Assembly (NCBI RefSeq): GCF_000003605.2
Contig: NW_003107111.1
Location: forward strand, 21,697 to 39,277
DNA length: 17,581 nucleotides
DNA from: Saccoglossus kowalevskii
Taxonomy: Eukaryota; Hemichordata; Enteropneusta; Harrimaniidae
Reading direction: 5' to 3'
Position numbers and translations under genes: made by a program. Under the pieces are notes generated by a model. That model worked only from the letters and a program-made list of their open reading frames with translations. It ran no database searches and had not been told where the DNA came from. Position 1 is the stretch's first letter. Each line of letters starts with the position of its first letter. Positions 6,501 through 16,817 of the stretch are shown piece by piece.

Positions 6501-9010
6501 CGTTTGATTCAGCACATAATTCACAATCTTGCCATAAACAGAAATTGGTCTATTAGTTGTAATGCTCAACCCCATTTTTTGCTGGGGAAATATATTATTA
6601 TTGTGTGTCAACAAACTTGTTTTTCTCTTTGTTACTGAAAGTACAATGCATATACATATAGCACTTCTCTTCAGGGACATGTGTTTATAAAACCTGGAAT
6701 GTATCAGCTTTGGCTACATACATTTTCCTCACATACCGTCAGCAAGGGTAACGTGACCTCTGACAATATCTAGTTAAAGTGTACATGTATAACATGATAA
6801 GATAAGACTCCATAATCTGGCAGACTGCAGAAAAGTAGTACATTTCTATTTACATACTTAAACTGTACCAAAAGAAGGATAGCTCTTAACCCTTGAAATT
6901 TTGTACTCTTGTTTTTCACTGTAACTTCTTTTTTAATTTTGAACCAATACTCATAATTCAGAATCTCTTAATTTATTTTGAAAAATACGAAAAAAAATGA
7001 TGCAAGTTAATTGTAGGTAACAAAAGTTTACTTAATTCTGCAATTTTAGTTTTAAGATAAAAAAAGAGTTAAAGCAGTAGATTGAAATGTGAATTATGTG
7101 TTATCATTTACCCCTCCTTCTCTTCCCTGAAACATACCGGTACTGCTGAGTTATCAGTCCATTTGTAGAGTGAGTCATAGTGGTGTCTTTATCCACCATT
7201 TCAATGATGTTAACCACATTTTAACAATTTGCTGGTATTTTTTTTTAAATGTCCTAATTTTGTTCAATCATTTTGGATTCTAAAGTCCTAAATTAACTGT
7301 TAAATTTACTGTTTTGCATGCAAAATATGGCAAATAATTAGAAAGTTCCCATAACGCTAGTTGCCATTTTGGACAAAATGTCCTACGGTAATTTTGAGAT
7401 AACCGAACCCATGCATTTAAATGATGTTATATTTAGTATTGACATGTGTTTACGACTAGCACAGTAATGATGGTAGAATGAAAAACAGTTCATTGCTAGT
7501 ATGGTTATTGATTACCAATATAATATAAAGATCAGAGGGATGAGGGTCCATTCAACATACACCCATAATACATAATTGCTTATAGCTAACTAGATACATT
7601 TGTTAAATGATTTTATTTAAAGCTAGCTAAATGTCACTACCATAGTGTAGGGTAGGGTGACTTGTCTGGAAGAACAATCTGCAATGTTTTTGAATCTGAC
7701 ATATCCAAATGTTCTTTATTTCAGTATGTAAATATGTTATACATATAATTACATGAAATATTTTTGATTGTCTGGAAAAAACAGGTAAAGGGAGTCTGAA
7801 AATAGTGGTAATCTACCATTAATTAATAGTCTGAACTCTGGTTTTATTAAAATATATATATGAATATAAGATGTAATGCACTTCTATATATAGATAATTT
7901 TTACATTTTCTGACTTTTACAAAAAAGTGTGGATGTCTACTTAAGATTGTGTCTACATTGAAATCATGCTGTCACTTCCTAAAGAGATTAGCATAAAACA
8001 TTTCAGTTTCTAAAGATACAAATTCTGTATCATTTCAGGGATTTTTTTAAACAAGGGAACAGGGGCGCAGCGCCCTCATGCCATGGCCATGCGCCCCCTT
8101 ACCCTGGGGCGCAGATTCTATGCCAATCATAAAATTCGGATTGACCAGGGGCCACATGTGGCCACAGTCTTCAACTGTGACCTGTCTAATAGTAATTTTG
8201 GCCCTACGGAAGCCATAGAATGCTCCATTTTAACTTAGAATAGGGAGAAACCTATCTCCCCCACTTGGTGGCGCTGCTGAATTGCAGTGCTCCCTCTTGC
8301 AGCTTTTTTCTAGAAAAACCCTGCATTTATTTAATGATCATGTTTTTGCTGAGTAAAAATACATTAGTTCTTCTTGCATCTTGAAAAGATGTGATTAGTG
8401 ATAATAATATTAAGAGCACATTGATTTACATACATATTATTCTTGTCTGACTAATGTTACAAATTATAGGGCGATGATCGTCACGTCACGTCGCGCATGT
8501 ATGACATTTGTGTTGATAAACATTTTCCTACAATCCATTGTACTCTTCTAATGAAAATCACAAGTACGAGTTTTGACCTGGGTGCAACGTACATTAATTA
8601 CCTCCGACGACTCTTTCGATAATTTCCAATCACCGAAGAAATTACCTAGTGAAAGCTTAGTAACGCTTCAGTTTGTAATTGCTGGTTTCCACAAAGGTCA
8701 AAGTCGCCATGTTTGTTCATATTTTTGCCATATCTCGCGCATACGTGGTGCATGCATTGTACATAATGATATTTTAAAGTCACATTAGCTATTTGAAATT
8801 AATTTATTATTCACTCTGTCTGACTGATTCATTCTATTACAGCACTTAGGTTCCAAAGATGACAAAGCCAGGGAAGTTGAAGTCCAGACTAAACAGAAGA
8901 TAGCAGAAGTAAATAAAAATGTAGAGGTCACTAAAGAAGAAGTCTTATCTAAATTATTAGGACTTGTGTATGATATTACTCCTGAATTGCACCAGAACCT
9001 CCGTGATTAG
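3463..9010 (+). CDS. ATP6V1G: V-type proton ATPase subunit G (three exons, complete)
   Basis: The coding sequence joins 3463-3544, 5814-5914 and 8843-9010 to give 116 residues; family members are usually about 115-120. Subunit G pairs with subunit E to form the peripheral stalks of the V1 sector. These stalks tie the ATP-hydrolysing head to the membrane sector of the proton pump in lysosomes, endosomes and some plasma membranes. Residues 7-22 read GIQQLLQAEKRAAEKV, the signature N-terminal block of the family. This is followed by a basic stretch and RLKQAKEEAQ, then a charged continuous helix. The C-terminal end (residues 94-116) has the LLGLVYDITPELHQNLRD pattern, like the family's ending in D-I-x-P-E-x-H-x-N. 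The start ATG has A at -3 and G at +4. The frame is intact and all splice sites are GT-AG. The third exon is clearly more divergent than the first two. Confidence 0.96.
3545..5813 (+). other. V-ATPase G intron 1
   Basis: The intron of 2269 bp runs from GTAAGT to a CTACAG acceptor preceded by TTCC. I see no convincing exon inside it. It contains a run of 14 C at 5267-5280 and AT-rich simple stretches. The minus-strand frames at 4064-4255 and 4334-4600 and the + frame at 5258-5509 have no recognisable domain and I do not support them as genes. Confidence 0.9.
5814..5914 (+). CDS. ATP6V1G: V-ATPase G exon 2
   Basis: Encodes the last two bases of codon 28 and residues 29-61, from KARRLKQAKEEAQSEIE to FIEHQQK. 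It ends before GTTAGT (5915-5920) in phase 0. This is the highly charged helical heart of the stalk subunit. With exon 1 it is the most conserved part and secures the identification. Confidence 0.96.
8036..8323. mobile_element. Inverted-repeat element (MITE-like) in intron 2
   Basis: The unit begins CAGGGATTTTTTTA and ends with the near-complement CTAGAAAAACCCTG. CATTT flanks it on both sides (8031-8035 and 8324-8328), consistent with a 5-bp target-site duplication. It is 288 bp long and non-coding, and more GC-rich than the surrounding intron. Inside are a GGGCGC-A-GCGCCC palindrome (8063-8075) and a perfect 14-bp palindrome GGCCACATGTGGCC (8150-8163). The CAGGG ends resemble hAT-type ends, but hAT elements normally leave 8-bp duplications, so the superfamily is open. 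Confidence 0.6.
8470..8765. other. CpG-rich patch in intron 2
   Basis: Against an AT-rich, CpG-poor background this patch carries many CG dinucleotides. They include TCACGTCACGTCGCGCATG near 8480-8500 and TCTCGCGCATACGTGG near 8734-8749. The word TCGCGCAT occurs in both places, about 245 bp apart. On the minus strand an ATGGCGAC word sits near 8711. It could be a regulatory element, a cryptic promoter or a transposon remnant. I cannot tell which, and no open frame of note starts in it. Confidence 0.35.
8843..9010 (+). CDS. ATP6V1G: V-ATPase G exon 3 (coding part, with stop)
   Basis: Encodes residues 62-116 (HLGSKDDKAREVEVQ through ITPELHQNLRD) and the TAG stop at 9008-9010. The preceding acceptor is CTATTACAG. 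The segment corresponds to the C-terminal half of subunit G. The GS after the exon junction and the final D-I-x-P-E-x-H-x-N pattern agree with animal homologues, while the middle diverges, as is usual for this family. Confidence 0.94.
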   Translation, partial: HLGSKDDKAREVEVQTKQKIAEVNKNVEVTKEEVLSKLLGLVYDITPELHQNLRD

Positions 9011-9510
9011 TGTGCATCTGTATTTTCAACGTTGTAGACATGGTTTCTTTCTTCTCATTATTACTTATAGGACTTCTGAAACACTACTGTATTCATGTAC
9101 TATTTCCAGTTATTGTATTATATTATGTGACTTAGCTTATGTATTTCACTGGGTATGAAATAATTTATATAAAATCATTCAGTTACAACTGAATGCGGTG
9201 CGCTGTAACAGAATAATTAATATATTTTTACTTTAAAGCGAAAAAAGGGCTTTTCTATTGCTGCATTGGTTGGAAACCTATGTTTTTTAATATGCAATTT
9301 AGTGTCCCAGTGAAGTATGCCATGTATGGTAGAATGGGTAAAATTGTCAATGCTTATTCAAAGGACATGTTATTTCTCTTTTAAGAGGATGCTTCAATCA
9401 ATCTCAATCAATCAGGATAAATATGTTACTTCTTTAATGCATTAATTTTAAAAGAATACATCTAATAAAGGTTATGCATTGAAAATATATTTTGTTATTG
9501 AGGTAATAAT
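9011..9510 (+). other. V-ATPase G 3' untranslated region, proximal part
   Basis: AT-rich sequence after the stop. The most plausible first polyadenylation signal is AATAAA at 9464-9469, followed by T- and GT-rich sequence (TTTTGTTATTG near 9490-9500) as expected downstream of a cleavage site. Small open frames here (8964-9158) are frame shadows and untranslated sequence. Confidence 0.5.
9464..9469 (+). terminator. Candidate polyadenylation signal (AATAAA), proximal
   Basis: A canonical hexamer 454 bases after the stop codon, followed by a T/GT-rich stretch. Further AATAAA words occur at 9641-9646, 10484-10489 and 10589-10594, so longer 3' ends are possible. In such AT-rich DNA, single hexamers are weak evidence. 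Confidence 0.4.
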
Positions 9511-10007
9511 CTTTGGAAAAAAATTCCATTCTCCTTGGGACCAAAAAAAAAAAGCAAAACCTTTTTTTTGTTGAGGACATCATCATTCAGAAGTTTGAAT
9601 TCCCATGTCTTTACGGATGCTGATGTTTTAAAGATAGAATAATAAAATAAGAATAATATATACTTTTTTCAGATACACAAATGTTCATGTTGAACAAAAC
9701 CACAAAGTTATTTGAAGCAGACATGTATTTTGGGATTTTTACATGCAAGACAGTAAATGAAAGTGACATGAAAATTCATCTCCGCACCAGTGCGCTCATA
9801 TTATTTAATCACAAAAAATTGAAAGAACTAATAATAAAACTGTTTATATTATCTGGTGAAGTTCCTTAGCTATTGTATGATGCAATATTCATTCATATTT
9901 TATGATACAGAAGAAATATCATAAATAATGTAGATATTCACAAAAAGCTGATTTTTGAGTTCTTAACTAATGTGTGTTTCGATGTTCAATATGTTTAGGG
10001 TTAGATA

Positions 10008-10201
10008 TACTGTAAAACGTGACTTTTTAGCAAGCATGTTATTTTAGCTAATTTAGCAAATCCATAGTTCTCGCTGATTAAAGATGTTGGTCATTTAAAA
10101 TACATTGTATTCTCACAATGAGATTGTTGGGAATTTAGCTAAATTAGGATTTTGTTAATTGAGTCAAATCTGCTAAAATGACATGTAGCTATTTCAACGT
10201 A
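10008..10201. mobile_element. Degenerate inverted-repeat element, about 194 bp
   Basis: The left part begins TACTGTAAAACG and continues CATGTTATTTTAGCTAATTT. The reverse complement of the right end gives a gapped match, including CATGTCATTTTAGCAGATTT. The unit is non-coding and about the same length as the element at 10613-10807, whose left tip also begins TACTGTAAAA. Terminal TA bases could be the target-site duplication of a Tc1/mariner-type element, but decay makes this uncertain. Confidence 0.45.
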
Positions 10202-10612
10202 TTTAATTTTTTGTATTTAAGTGGATATCTTGTTATGCCTGTCTATTAAGCAATATGTTTTACTGTTTGTTTGCGATGACATGTTTTTGAATGGTGACTA
10301 TTGTGTCAGAATATTTCATGGTTTGAAATCAAAGTGATATAAGTTTGTTGTAGCATAATCTAGAAGTAATTTTCAACTGGTAAAGGGTTGGAGGAATCCC
10401 AGCAATAGCCTTATTTTTTTCCTCACATACATTGAGGGCATGTCTGAAATATTGTTTTCTGGTGGCTATGTGATAATTGTTGTAATAAAATTGACTAACT
10501 GTATAAAAAAAAAATTAGCGTTTCTCTTTTTATCCTTTTCATGATGTATAGATATGCAAGAATTGCAGACTGAATAATCTTTGTCATCAAATAAACATTG
10601 ATGTCAGTAACA

Positions 10613-10807
10613 TACTGTAAAAATACTTTATTTCTGCTTGGATTTACTTTCACTGGAGGAATGTTTCAGTGAAAATAAAATCCAGTGAATATATTTATAT
10701 TTTACATTCAACTTCTCAAAATCAGTGAAAATAAACTCCATACAAAACGCCCAAAAAAGTCTTATGACTGAAAATTAATTCAAGCTAAAATAAAGTATTT
10801 CCCAGTA
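10613..10807. mobile_element. Inverted-repeat element (MITE-like), 195 bp, TA-flanked
   Basis: The left end TACTGTAAAAATACTTTATT and the reverse complement of the right end, TACTGGGAAATACTTTATTT, form inverted ends that continue with GCTTG-ATT-A similarity for about 33 bases. The outermost bases are TA on both sides. The interior repeats an 18-base word beginning CAGTGAAAATAAA (10667-10684 and 10723-10740, one mismatch), plus an inverted form near 10645-10655. No coding capacity is present. Confidence 0.6.
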
Positions 10808-12840
10808 GATTCATGGTGATTGATGTCTGGCTGGAGGAATGTGGTACAAACCACTAATTGATTGACAGCACTACTTACTGTATGGTTGAAAATAACTAGT
10901 TCTAAACATTCATTTAACCAAATGATTGTTGGTTACCTGTACTCCAGATTTTTACACACAATTCATAATGATAGTGTTCATTATAAATGACATTTCATCT
11001 CATTTAATGGTAACTACTACTTAAAGTATAATACTAACTGGATGGATGCATGGTCTGAAGCTGAATCACGTGTTCATGATCACAGAGGAATAAAAAACAT
11101 TCTCAGGAGCAAACTACATTTTTCCCAAATTTGTACAAATTGGCTTCAAGTCATCTAAAGGGAATTAGGAGTAGAGAAGAAGCAGTCACTTGAAGTTTGT
11201 GGTCTGTTTCTTTTTCTCCTTGTGTGAATTTTTGCCTAAATGAACCAGTTGCTTGATTTTGGTGGCATAATCTTTTTGCTAGTGGCATAAATTTTTGTAG
11301 GATTGGTCAAAGTTTGTGAGTGATGTAATTGTTTGATGCATTCCCAAATTGTCACCAAATGACTACTGCATTTTCAGGATTAGCCTGGAATCCAGCCATT
11401 CTAAATACACTCAAAAAGGTAGATTACTGTGTAACTAAGTAGTCTGCACAGGATTCTTTGTTATCATTGATTGGCTGTCCCCAGGACTTCAGTATATTAC
11501 CATGGGAACACATACATGTATATGCAGACTAACTTGTATGTAAGCTCCGCCCACATCACTTCACCAGTCTGTTGTTCATTGATTTTTCAACATCTTGTGG
11601 TCATAAATTGCATCTAGTCTAGGTTTTTGCTCTACTCTAATTTAAATTTTGGCCTAACAGGTTAGCTATGATGTACACATATTTGCATATTATAAATTAC
11701 TCACTATGAACAAGACTGCATGAAACAGAAGGTTTGAGATGTGCTGTCATTGTAACATAAACATGCACAACATCTATTGAAATTGTTTAGAAAGCTGATG
11801 GTAATGTTTTCTCAGAAATAACAGACTTCTGTGATCACAATGTAAGCCTAAACAAGTGTTGGTGATCTTAAAGTCATTGTATTTCTATCCCCATAGGTCC
11901 TTTCCTGAAGAATACTTTTTTATCCATGGGTTGATTGTATATCTGGTGAAGATATATTTTTAATCAATATTCCCCAATATTTAAACAAACTATTCTTCAT
12001 AGTAATCCACATTTTGTTGTTGTTAAATTAATCTCAGCCAATAATTAGTTTATAAGACAGGAAACTGTAAATTTACAGCACACATGTGAGTAAATGGATC
12101 TTGGTATCTGCATGGTGGAAATATAATTTAATTTGTTAATGTATGCGTAAAGTACATAATATATTTCTGGTGTGTAGGTTGGTATAACTAGTGAAAGTGA
12201 ATTGGAGGGGAAACAAATTATTGCTTAAATGATTGTGTTAGGTATGAAATGTGTGTGGAACACTTGTTGCATGATGACTTTGCCGGATACTTGTAAAACA
12301 CATGAACTTCTTGTTTGTCGCTAATTATTGTTAAAGCTGAAATTTTTTCTTGAGATGTGGAATCTTTAGTTTTTGTTGTTGTTGTTGATTAGTCGGATGT
12401 GAGACTGTCACACACTGGATACATTTTCATAGGTAGATTTAAAAAATATATGGTAAATAACTGGCCAGAGTATTTCTTGTATACAAATAATTAAGTGAGG
12501 TTTGTCATAGTTCTTAGATAACAATGTCTGGTTACATGAAAGCAATACCAAAACATTGTATTGTGTTTGAAAACAAGTAATTATACAGGTGGAATGATGT
12601 GAATTGATTTTCAGCTTATGGAGTTTTAACTTTGATTCCCTGTTCCTATCGCGGCAAAGAGGTATTATTTCTCTACTGGTGTAATTTAGTAAACGAATCA
12701 TACATGGTGATAATAAGCCCGGGGGCAGTTGATACATAGCTGGGTAGGAAGGTGCACCTGAGTGCTCGAAAGTGTGACCATTTTTATACCTGGATAGTGG
12801 CAAAATCTCTACCCATATTTATACCAAAGTACCATTTCTG
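10808..12840. other. No gene seen
   Basis: AT-rich sequence without recognisable coding, RNA or transposon signal. A small direct repeat, GTGGCATAA plus a T-rich tail, occurs at 11262 and 11282. The minus-strand frame 12408-12803 (131 codons) has no recognisable motif, is surrounded by AT-rich non-coding sequence, and is not supported as a gene. Confidence 0.5.
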
Positions 12841-14430
12841 TCGTCACTGTTTATTCCAAATAAAACAGTTACCGTATTTGCTCTATTAGAAGAGCATCTC
12901 CAATAGAAGCACATGTAAGCCAACAGTTGCATAAGATATTATTAACACAATGTTCAGGTTATTTATACCTAATCGAAAAAATATTACCGATAATTATACC
13001 TATCTTGACCAGAAATAAGACCGATACTTATACGTTAAATCCATTTCAGAGACACGTCTCCATATGCAAGTTTTTGTCCAAACGACCTTTTTGTATCGGG
13101 TAAAAATAACAAAACTCGATGTCCTAATTAAAATTTCTATGTATCTGATAAAAACATTGTGATAACCCCCATGATCAACTTCGGAAGGGCACATCCAGAT
13201 AATTCTAATCTGTTATTCACTGCATTACTATTCAAAACAAGACATTTAAAATGCAATATGGGTAACATATGTTTATGAATACATCGGATTATGATTTATT
13301 ATGAAATATGAACCGTTCTCTCTGCACATTCCTAGCTGTCCAATTGAAGAAACAATGATATTCTCTAATAATCATGTACGCTTGTTGTTTCGGTACATCC
13401 AAGAATAGTCACTGCACAGGCGTATTAGTACGAATGCTGCAAAACAAAACTTTTCGTTTTACGAAAAATTATAACTCAATTTGGTCCTCAATATGTCATA
13501 CGAAACAACAATATTGAACAAACCATTTCGCCAATATTGCATCTTAAATAGCGTAAACAACGATGTCATACAATTCATTTGTGCGATCCCCTGGATTGAC
13601 AGCTCCCCCTTCAACTTAAAATGACAATTTGCTCTGATCCTTATCTCGCTACAAATTGCAGGATTATATATGATGTAAAACTACAAAGACAGACAAAACC
13701 CAAATAGATAGTGGTATCATTATTTTGTGGCGAAATCCCAGTAACCGAGTAGAAGACACACTGTATCATAATAGTCTGCCTGCACGATGTTGTTCCGTTC
13801 GGACAGCCCCCCCCCCACCCCCCCGGGCTTTGCCGGAACATTTATCTTGAAAATTCAAAATGTGTACCATCGGTATATCATGTTATGTGGCTAGGCGAAT
13901 TGATATCGTCGGTGTGCCACGATTCGAGTCAGGCATACAATACAGCAAATTGAAAAAAAATCACGAATCAATGGTTGAGTAACCGAGTATTTATCTGGCG
14001 TCATAATTACATGAGATCATGATAAATGACCTCGTACCCACAAATATTAATTAACACTCCAGACAATTATCTCATGGTTGCTTTCGGAATCAGAAAGGGG
14101 TTTGCAGGCCTGTCTTGATCCGGAGGTCACTTGTATTGATTACATACGGGTATGCGATGCACCAACTTTTGATGAAAATTCTTTGAAACAATTTAAAAAA
14201 AATACCACCCCTTGAAACAAATTTACACGAAAAAAACAAACCCCTTATTCATACTCACCTGTTCAAACTCTTGATAAAAAAAAGATCTATATTTGCTAAA
14301 TGTCAAATACTAGTATTATGCCAACACAATAAAAATACGATCCATTTGATTCCTGGAAATGTCAAAATGGAATTCTTTGACCATTGAACATGTCAAAAAG
14401 GACCCCTTGTTCATTTGAAACGTGATGTAT
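12841..14430. other. No gene seen; minor palindromes and a C-rich run
   Basis: The sequence is somewhat richer in CG dinucleotides than its neighbours. It contains GCTCT/AGAGC arms at 12880-12895, a TTTTCGT/ACGAAAA hairpin at 13451-13467 and a C10-A-C7 tract at 13807-13824. Small frames (13000-13194 and 13641-13841, minus strand) show no domain. Confidence 0.45.
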
Positions 14431-14431
14431 A

Positions 14432-14461
14432 GACGCCTGTCGGGTGCCTCGTATACTCGTT
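14432..14461 (+). repeat. Short dispersed motif, copy 2
   Basis: GACGCCTGT followed by GGTGCCTCGTATACTC matches the copy at 2872-2901 with a few substitutions and a one-base length difference. Both are in the same orientation. This is probably the remnant of an unidentified repeat family. Confidence 0.5.
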
Positions 14462-14556
14462 ACTTTGCAAAAGTGAAAACCAAACCAGTTGCTTCAGGAA
14501 TTACAAATTAACCGGGTTTTTTTTTCAAAATTTGTCCTTGTTGTATTTTTATCAAG

Positions 14557-14592
14557 ACCTCATATATGAGGTACAATGACAATGACAATGAA
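14557..14592. repeat. 16-bp perfect palindrome followed by a 6-bp microsatellite
   Basis: ACCTCATATATGAGGT (14557-14572) is its own reverse complement. Immediately after it, ACAATG is repeated three times. No function is apparent. Confidence 0.6.
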
Positions 14593-15710
14593 GATTATAT
14601 TCTATTTTCGTTGGTAAGCTTCGACTTGTAGGCTCTTGGCTGGTCAAGGGGTATACGCGCATCTCATGAACTTCGCGGTTGACATTTCGAAGTTCGAAAG
14701 TCTGTGAAAACAGAAAAAGGAACATTTTAAAACAAGTTTTGACAGTGAAAAATCTTATTGGTACAGTTACACTTGAACCACAGCTACTAAAACTAGAGAC
14801 GAATCCCTGTACTGAAGTTATCTTACCCGGTACTAGTAGTTCAAAGTCAGTGTTTTCTCTAAAATATGTTTTGATTTGTCCGAAAGCTCACATTTTATCA
14901 AGGGCGGTGTTATGTAAAACAGTGGTTGTTTTTGATTTTGCAGAACCATTCATATGTCCTACCGATACCAGTAAAGTGCCCCTCCCCCTCCCCATCCGGG
15001 TCGCCCACTTTTTAAGCTCGCGGCATTCGTATGACAATGGCGTTCTTTTGGGTGGGATTATGGCATAGGATGACATTGCTGCTTTAGTTTCCTAAGCCTC
15101 ATTTCCTCATTTCACAGAAAATGATAATGTGAAATAAATACATGAAACGACGCTAAAGTTACCAAGAAGGTTGATTATTATAGTACTAACATCAAATTGT
15201 AAATTTAAAGAAGCAATATAAAATTTAAACTATAGAGGAAAGGGGAAAGAAACCTCGGCTCTCACTGAAAGATAAGCAGTCAATTAAATAAGACGCAAAC
15301 AAAAAACATGACTCCGTTCTTTCATGACTATTAAGTGATACGTCTTACACTGCACTGGTATATGGTAGTGATATTATGTGAAAGGGGTGAAAGTTCATAT
15401 ATGTCACTATATAGTCGTGAAACACCAGATAAGCTTGCGTCTTTTTTTGACATCATGTCTATTATATTGTCATTATTCATTAATTTGGCTTTTGTTATTT
15501 CCATTTTTAGGTTGCTATTTTTAGGTCATTGTTCGGTTATTTGGTCCTCATTATTCTTCAAGTTATGGTTTTCTGAGGCACTAGAGAAGATTGTAATGTG
15601 CCACTGAATTTTAGTTTACAAATCCACACCAATCACTGTCGCCAAGATGTATGTTGACGCTCGGACCACTTAGTGGTGTGAAGTTGACGATACCGTTCAG
15701 TGGTGGCCGC
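14593..15710. other. No supported gene; two unconvincing frames
   Basis: Two + strand frames, 14679-15068 (129 codons) and 15335-15607 (90 codons, hydrophobic middle), have no motif that I recognise, and neither has a convincing start context. A 13-bp inverted repeat, ACCACT-T-AGTGGT, lies at 15665-15677. Confidence 0.4.
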
Positions 15711-15713
15711 ACC

Positions 15714-15762
15714 GGGCCGCCGGCGGGAGGGGGTCGCAGAGGGAAAATGTTGGGGGGAGGGG
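15714..15762 (+). other. G-rich tract with G-quadruplex potential
   Basis: The + strand carries G runs of 3 or more at 15714, 15725, 15729, 15741, 15752 and 15759, separated by loops of 1 to 8 bases. Four or more tracts can therefore fold together if loops slightly over 7 are allowed. It stands out against the AT-rich background and continues into a GC-rich patch to about 15910. Confidence 0.5.
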
Positions 15763-15869
15763 TCGCCCCAAAATCAAGCTGAAACACTTTGTATCAGCAA
15801 AATTTGACCCTCAAAATGCGAAAATAGCGTTTCAGAGGGTATAGATTTCAGATGTCGCCCTCATGCAAT

Positions 15870-16817
15870 TTCGTGCCACCGCCTCTGCCCCCGGCCTGGA
15901 ACTCTACTCCGTCACGGTGAATTCTGGAACTACTACCACTGATTTTCGTGAGTTCCTTGTCGGCCGTGTTTACTTACTTAAAAACATCTGACTGGCATAC
16001 ACAAAATGCAACCTGGCCAGCGAAAGGAATACCATTCCCGTATCGCACAGTGGAAGTACAAGAGCTTCATTGGCTGGTGAAATTGGCTGAATGCATACAA
16101 CAATGCCAACTCAGATTTTGCAAATGTTTGTGTGACTCAATGTGACATGCCGAAAGTAATTCACAGTACTAGTACCTTGTTGAGGGACTGTGCAATAACC
16201 CATGATAGTTAGTGCTGTATGGTACACAAGCTTTTTTTTTTAAATCGTGATTTTCATGGTTATTGTTATTTTTTTAAAATTTTTATTTTATTTAGCTGGT
16301 ACTTATTTCCAAGGACGCCGAGGCTGAAAAAATACGTGACAACATTTATTTACAAAAATCTCAAACATATTATATCAATACAATTAAAATACACTGATTA
16401 CACCTTATAATTGTTTCTTATTCTTTAACCGCTATTGTACTAAAAACTACATGTTACAAAACATTACAAAGTAATAGAATTACTTAATTGAAAACCCAAT
16501 ACAGTAAGTAACCATATGCATGTCTTTACTGGCATCGAAAAGCACTAAGTGCTTATTCGGTGACTATTGGAGCAGTTTTTTCTGTATCAGTCGGTGGCTT
16601 AAAAAAATCTTCTAACAACCGCTTAGACTTTCTCTACAGGGATTCAAAATATACATCAGTATCCCCCATTCTACCCGCTCTCACCCTTACCCCAATGTTA
16701 ACCGGGTGTATAATTACTTAAAACCATTCTCAAGTGTCAAGTATCAATAGTCTGCTACAGGATACTTAGCTTTCCGGTGCAAAGGAGAAGTAATGTTGTA
16801 TTTGAATTAAAATAACA
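15870..16817. other. No gene seen; upstream flank of the SGNH frame
   Basis: A mixed to AT-rich stretch with a T-run near 16231-16240 and the palindrome AAGCACT-A-AGTGCTT at 16540-16554. Small frames at 15948-16145 and 16219-16410 have no recognisable motif. If the following frame belongs to a retrotransposon, its 5' untranslated region would lie here, but no boundary can be set. Confidence 0.4.

Larger units (their letters stand above)
5915..8842 (+). other. V-ATPase G intron 2
   Basis: The intron of 2928 bp runs from GTTAGT to a TTCTATTACAG acceptor. It is mostly A+T-rich. It carries a transposon-like element at 8036-8323 and a CpG-rich patch at about 8470-8765, both listed separately. I found no extra exon. 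Small frames at 6007-6189, 6441-6680 and 8573-8788 are not supported as genes. Confidence 0.9.

Noticed and set aside
12408-12803. 131-codon minus-strand frame
   Set aside because: No recognisable motif, no sign of splicing, and AT-rich surroundings; a frame of this length can occur by chance in about 17.5 kb.
12871-12915. ACCGTATTTGCTCT-like end of an inverted-repeat element
   Set aside because: A local GCTCT/AGAGC hairpin exists, but no matching inverted end was found downstream, so an element cannot be delimited.
13888-13930. Possible tRNA-like A and B boxes (TGGCTAGGCGA and ACGATTCGAGTC), suggesting a tRNA or SINE
   Set aside because: The A box deviates from consensus, the box spacing is too short for a tRNA, and no cloverleaf can be drawn.
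14679-15068. 129-codon + strand frame
   Set aside because: The translation shows no domain, low-complexity patches only, and an overlapping minus-strand frame is equally open.
15335-15607. 90-codon + strand frame with a hydrophobic middle
   Set aside because: Hydrophobicity comes from T-rich DNA; there is no family resemblance and no start context of note.
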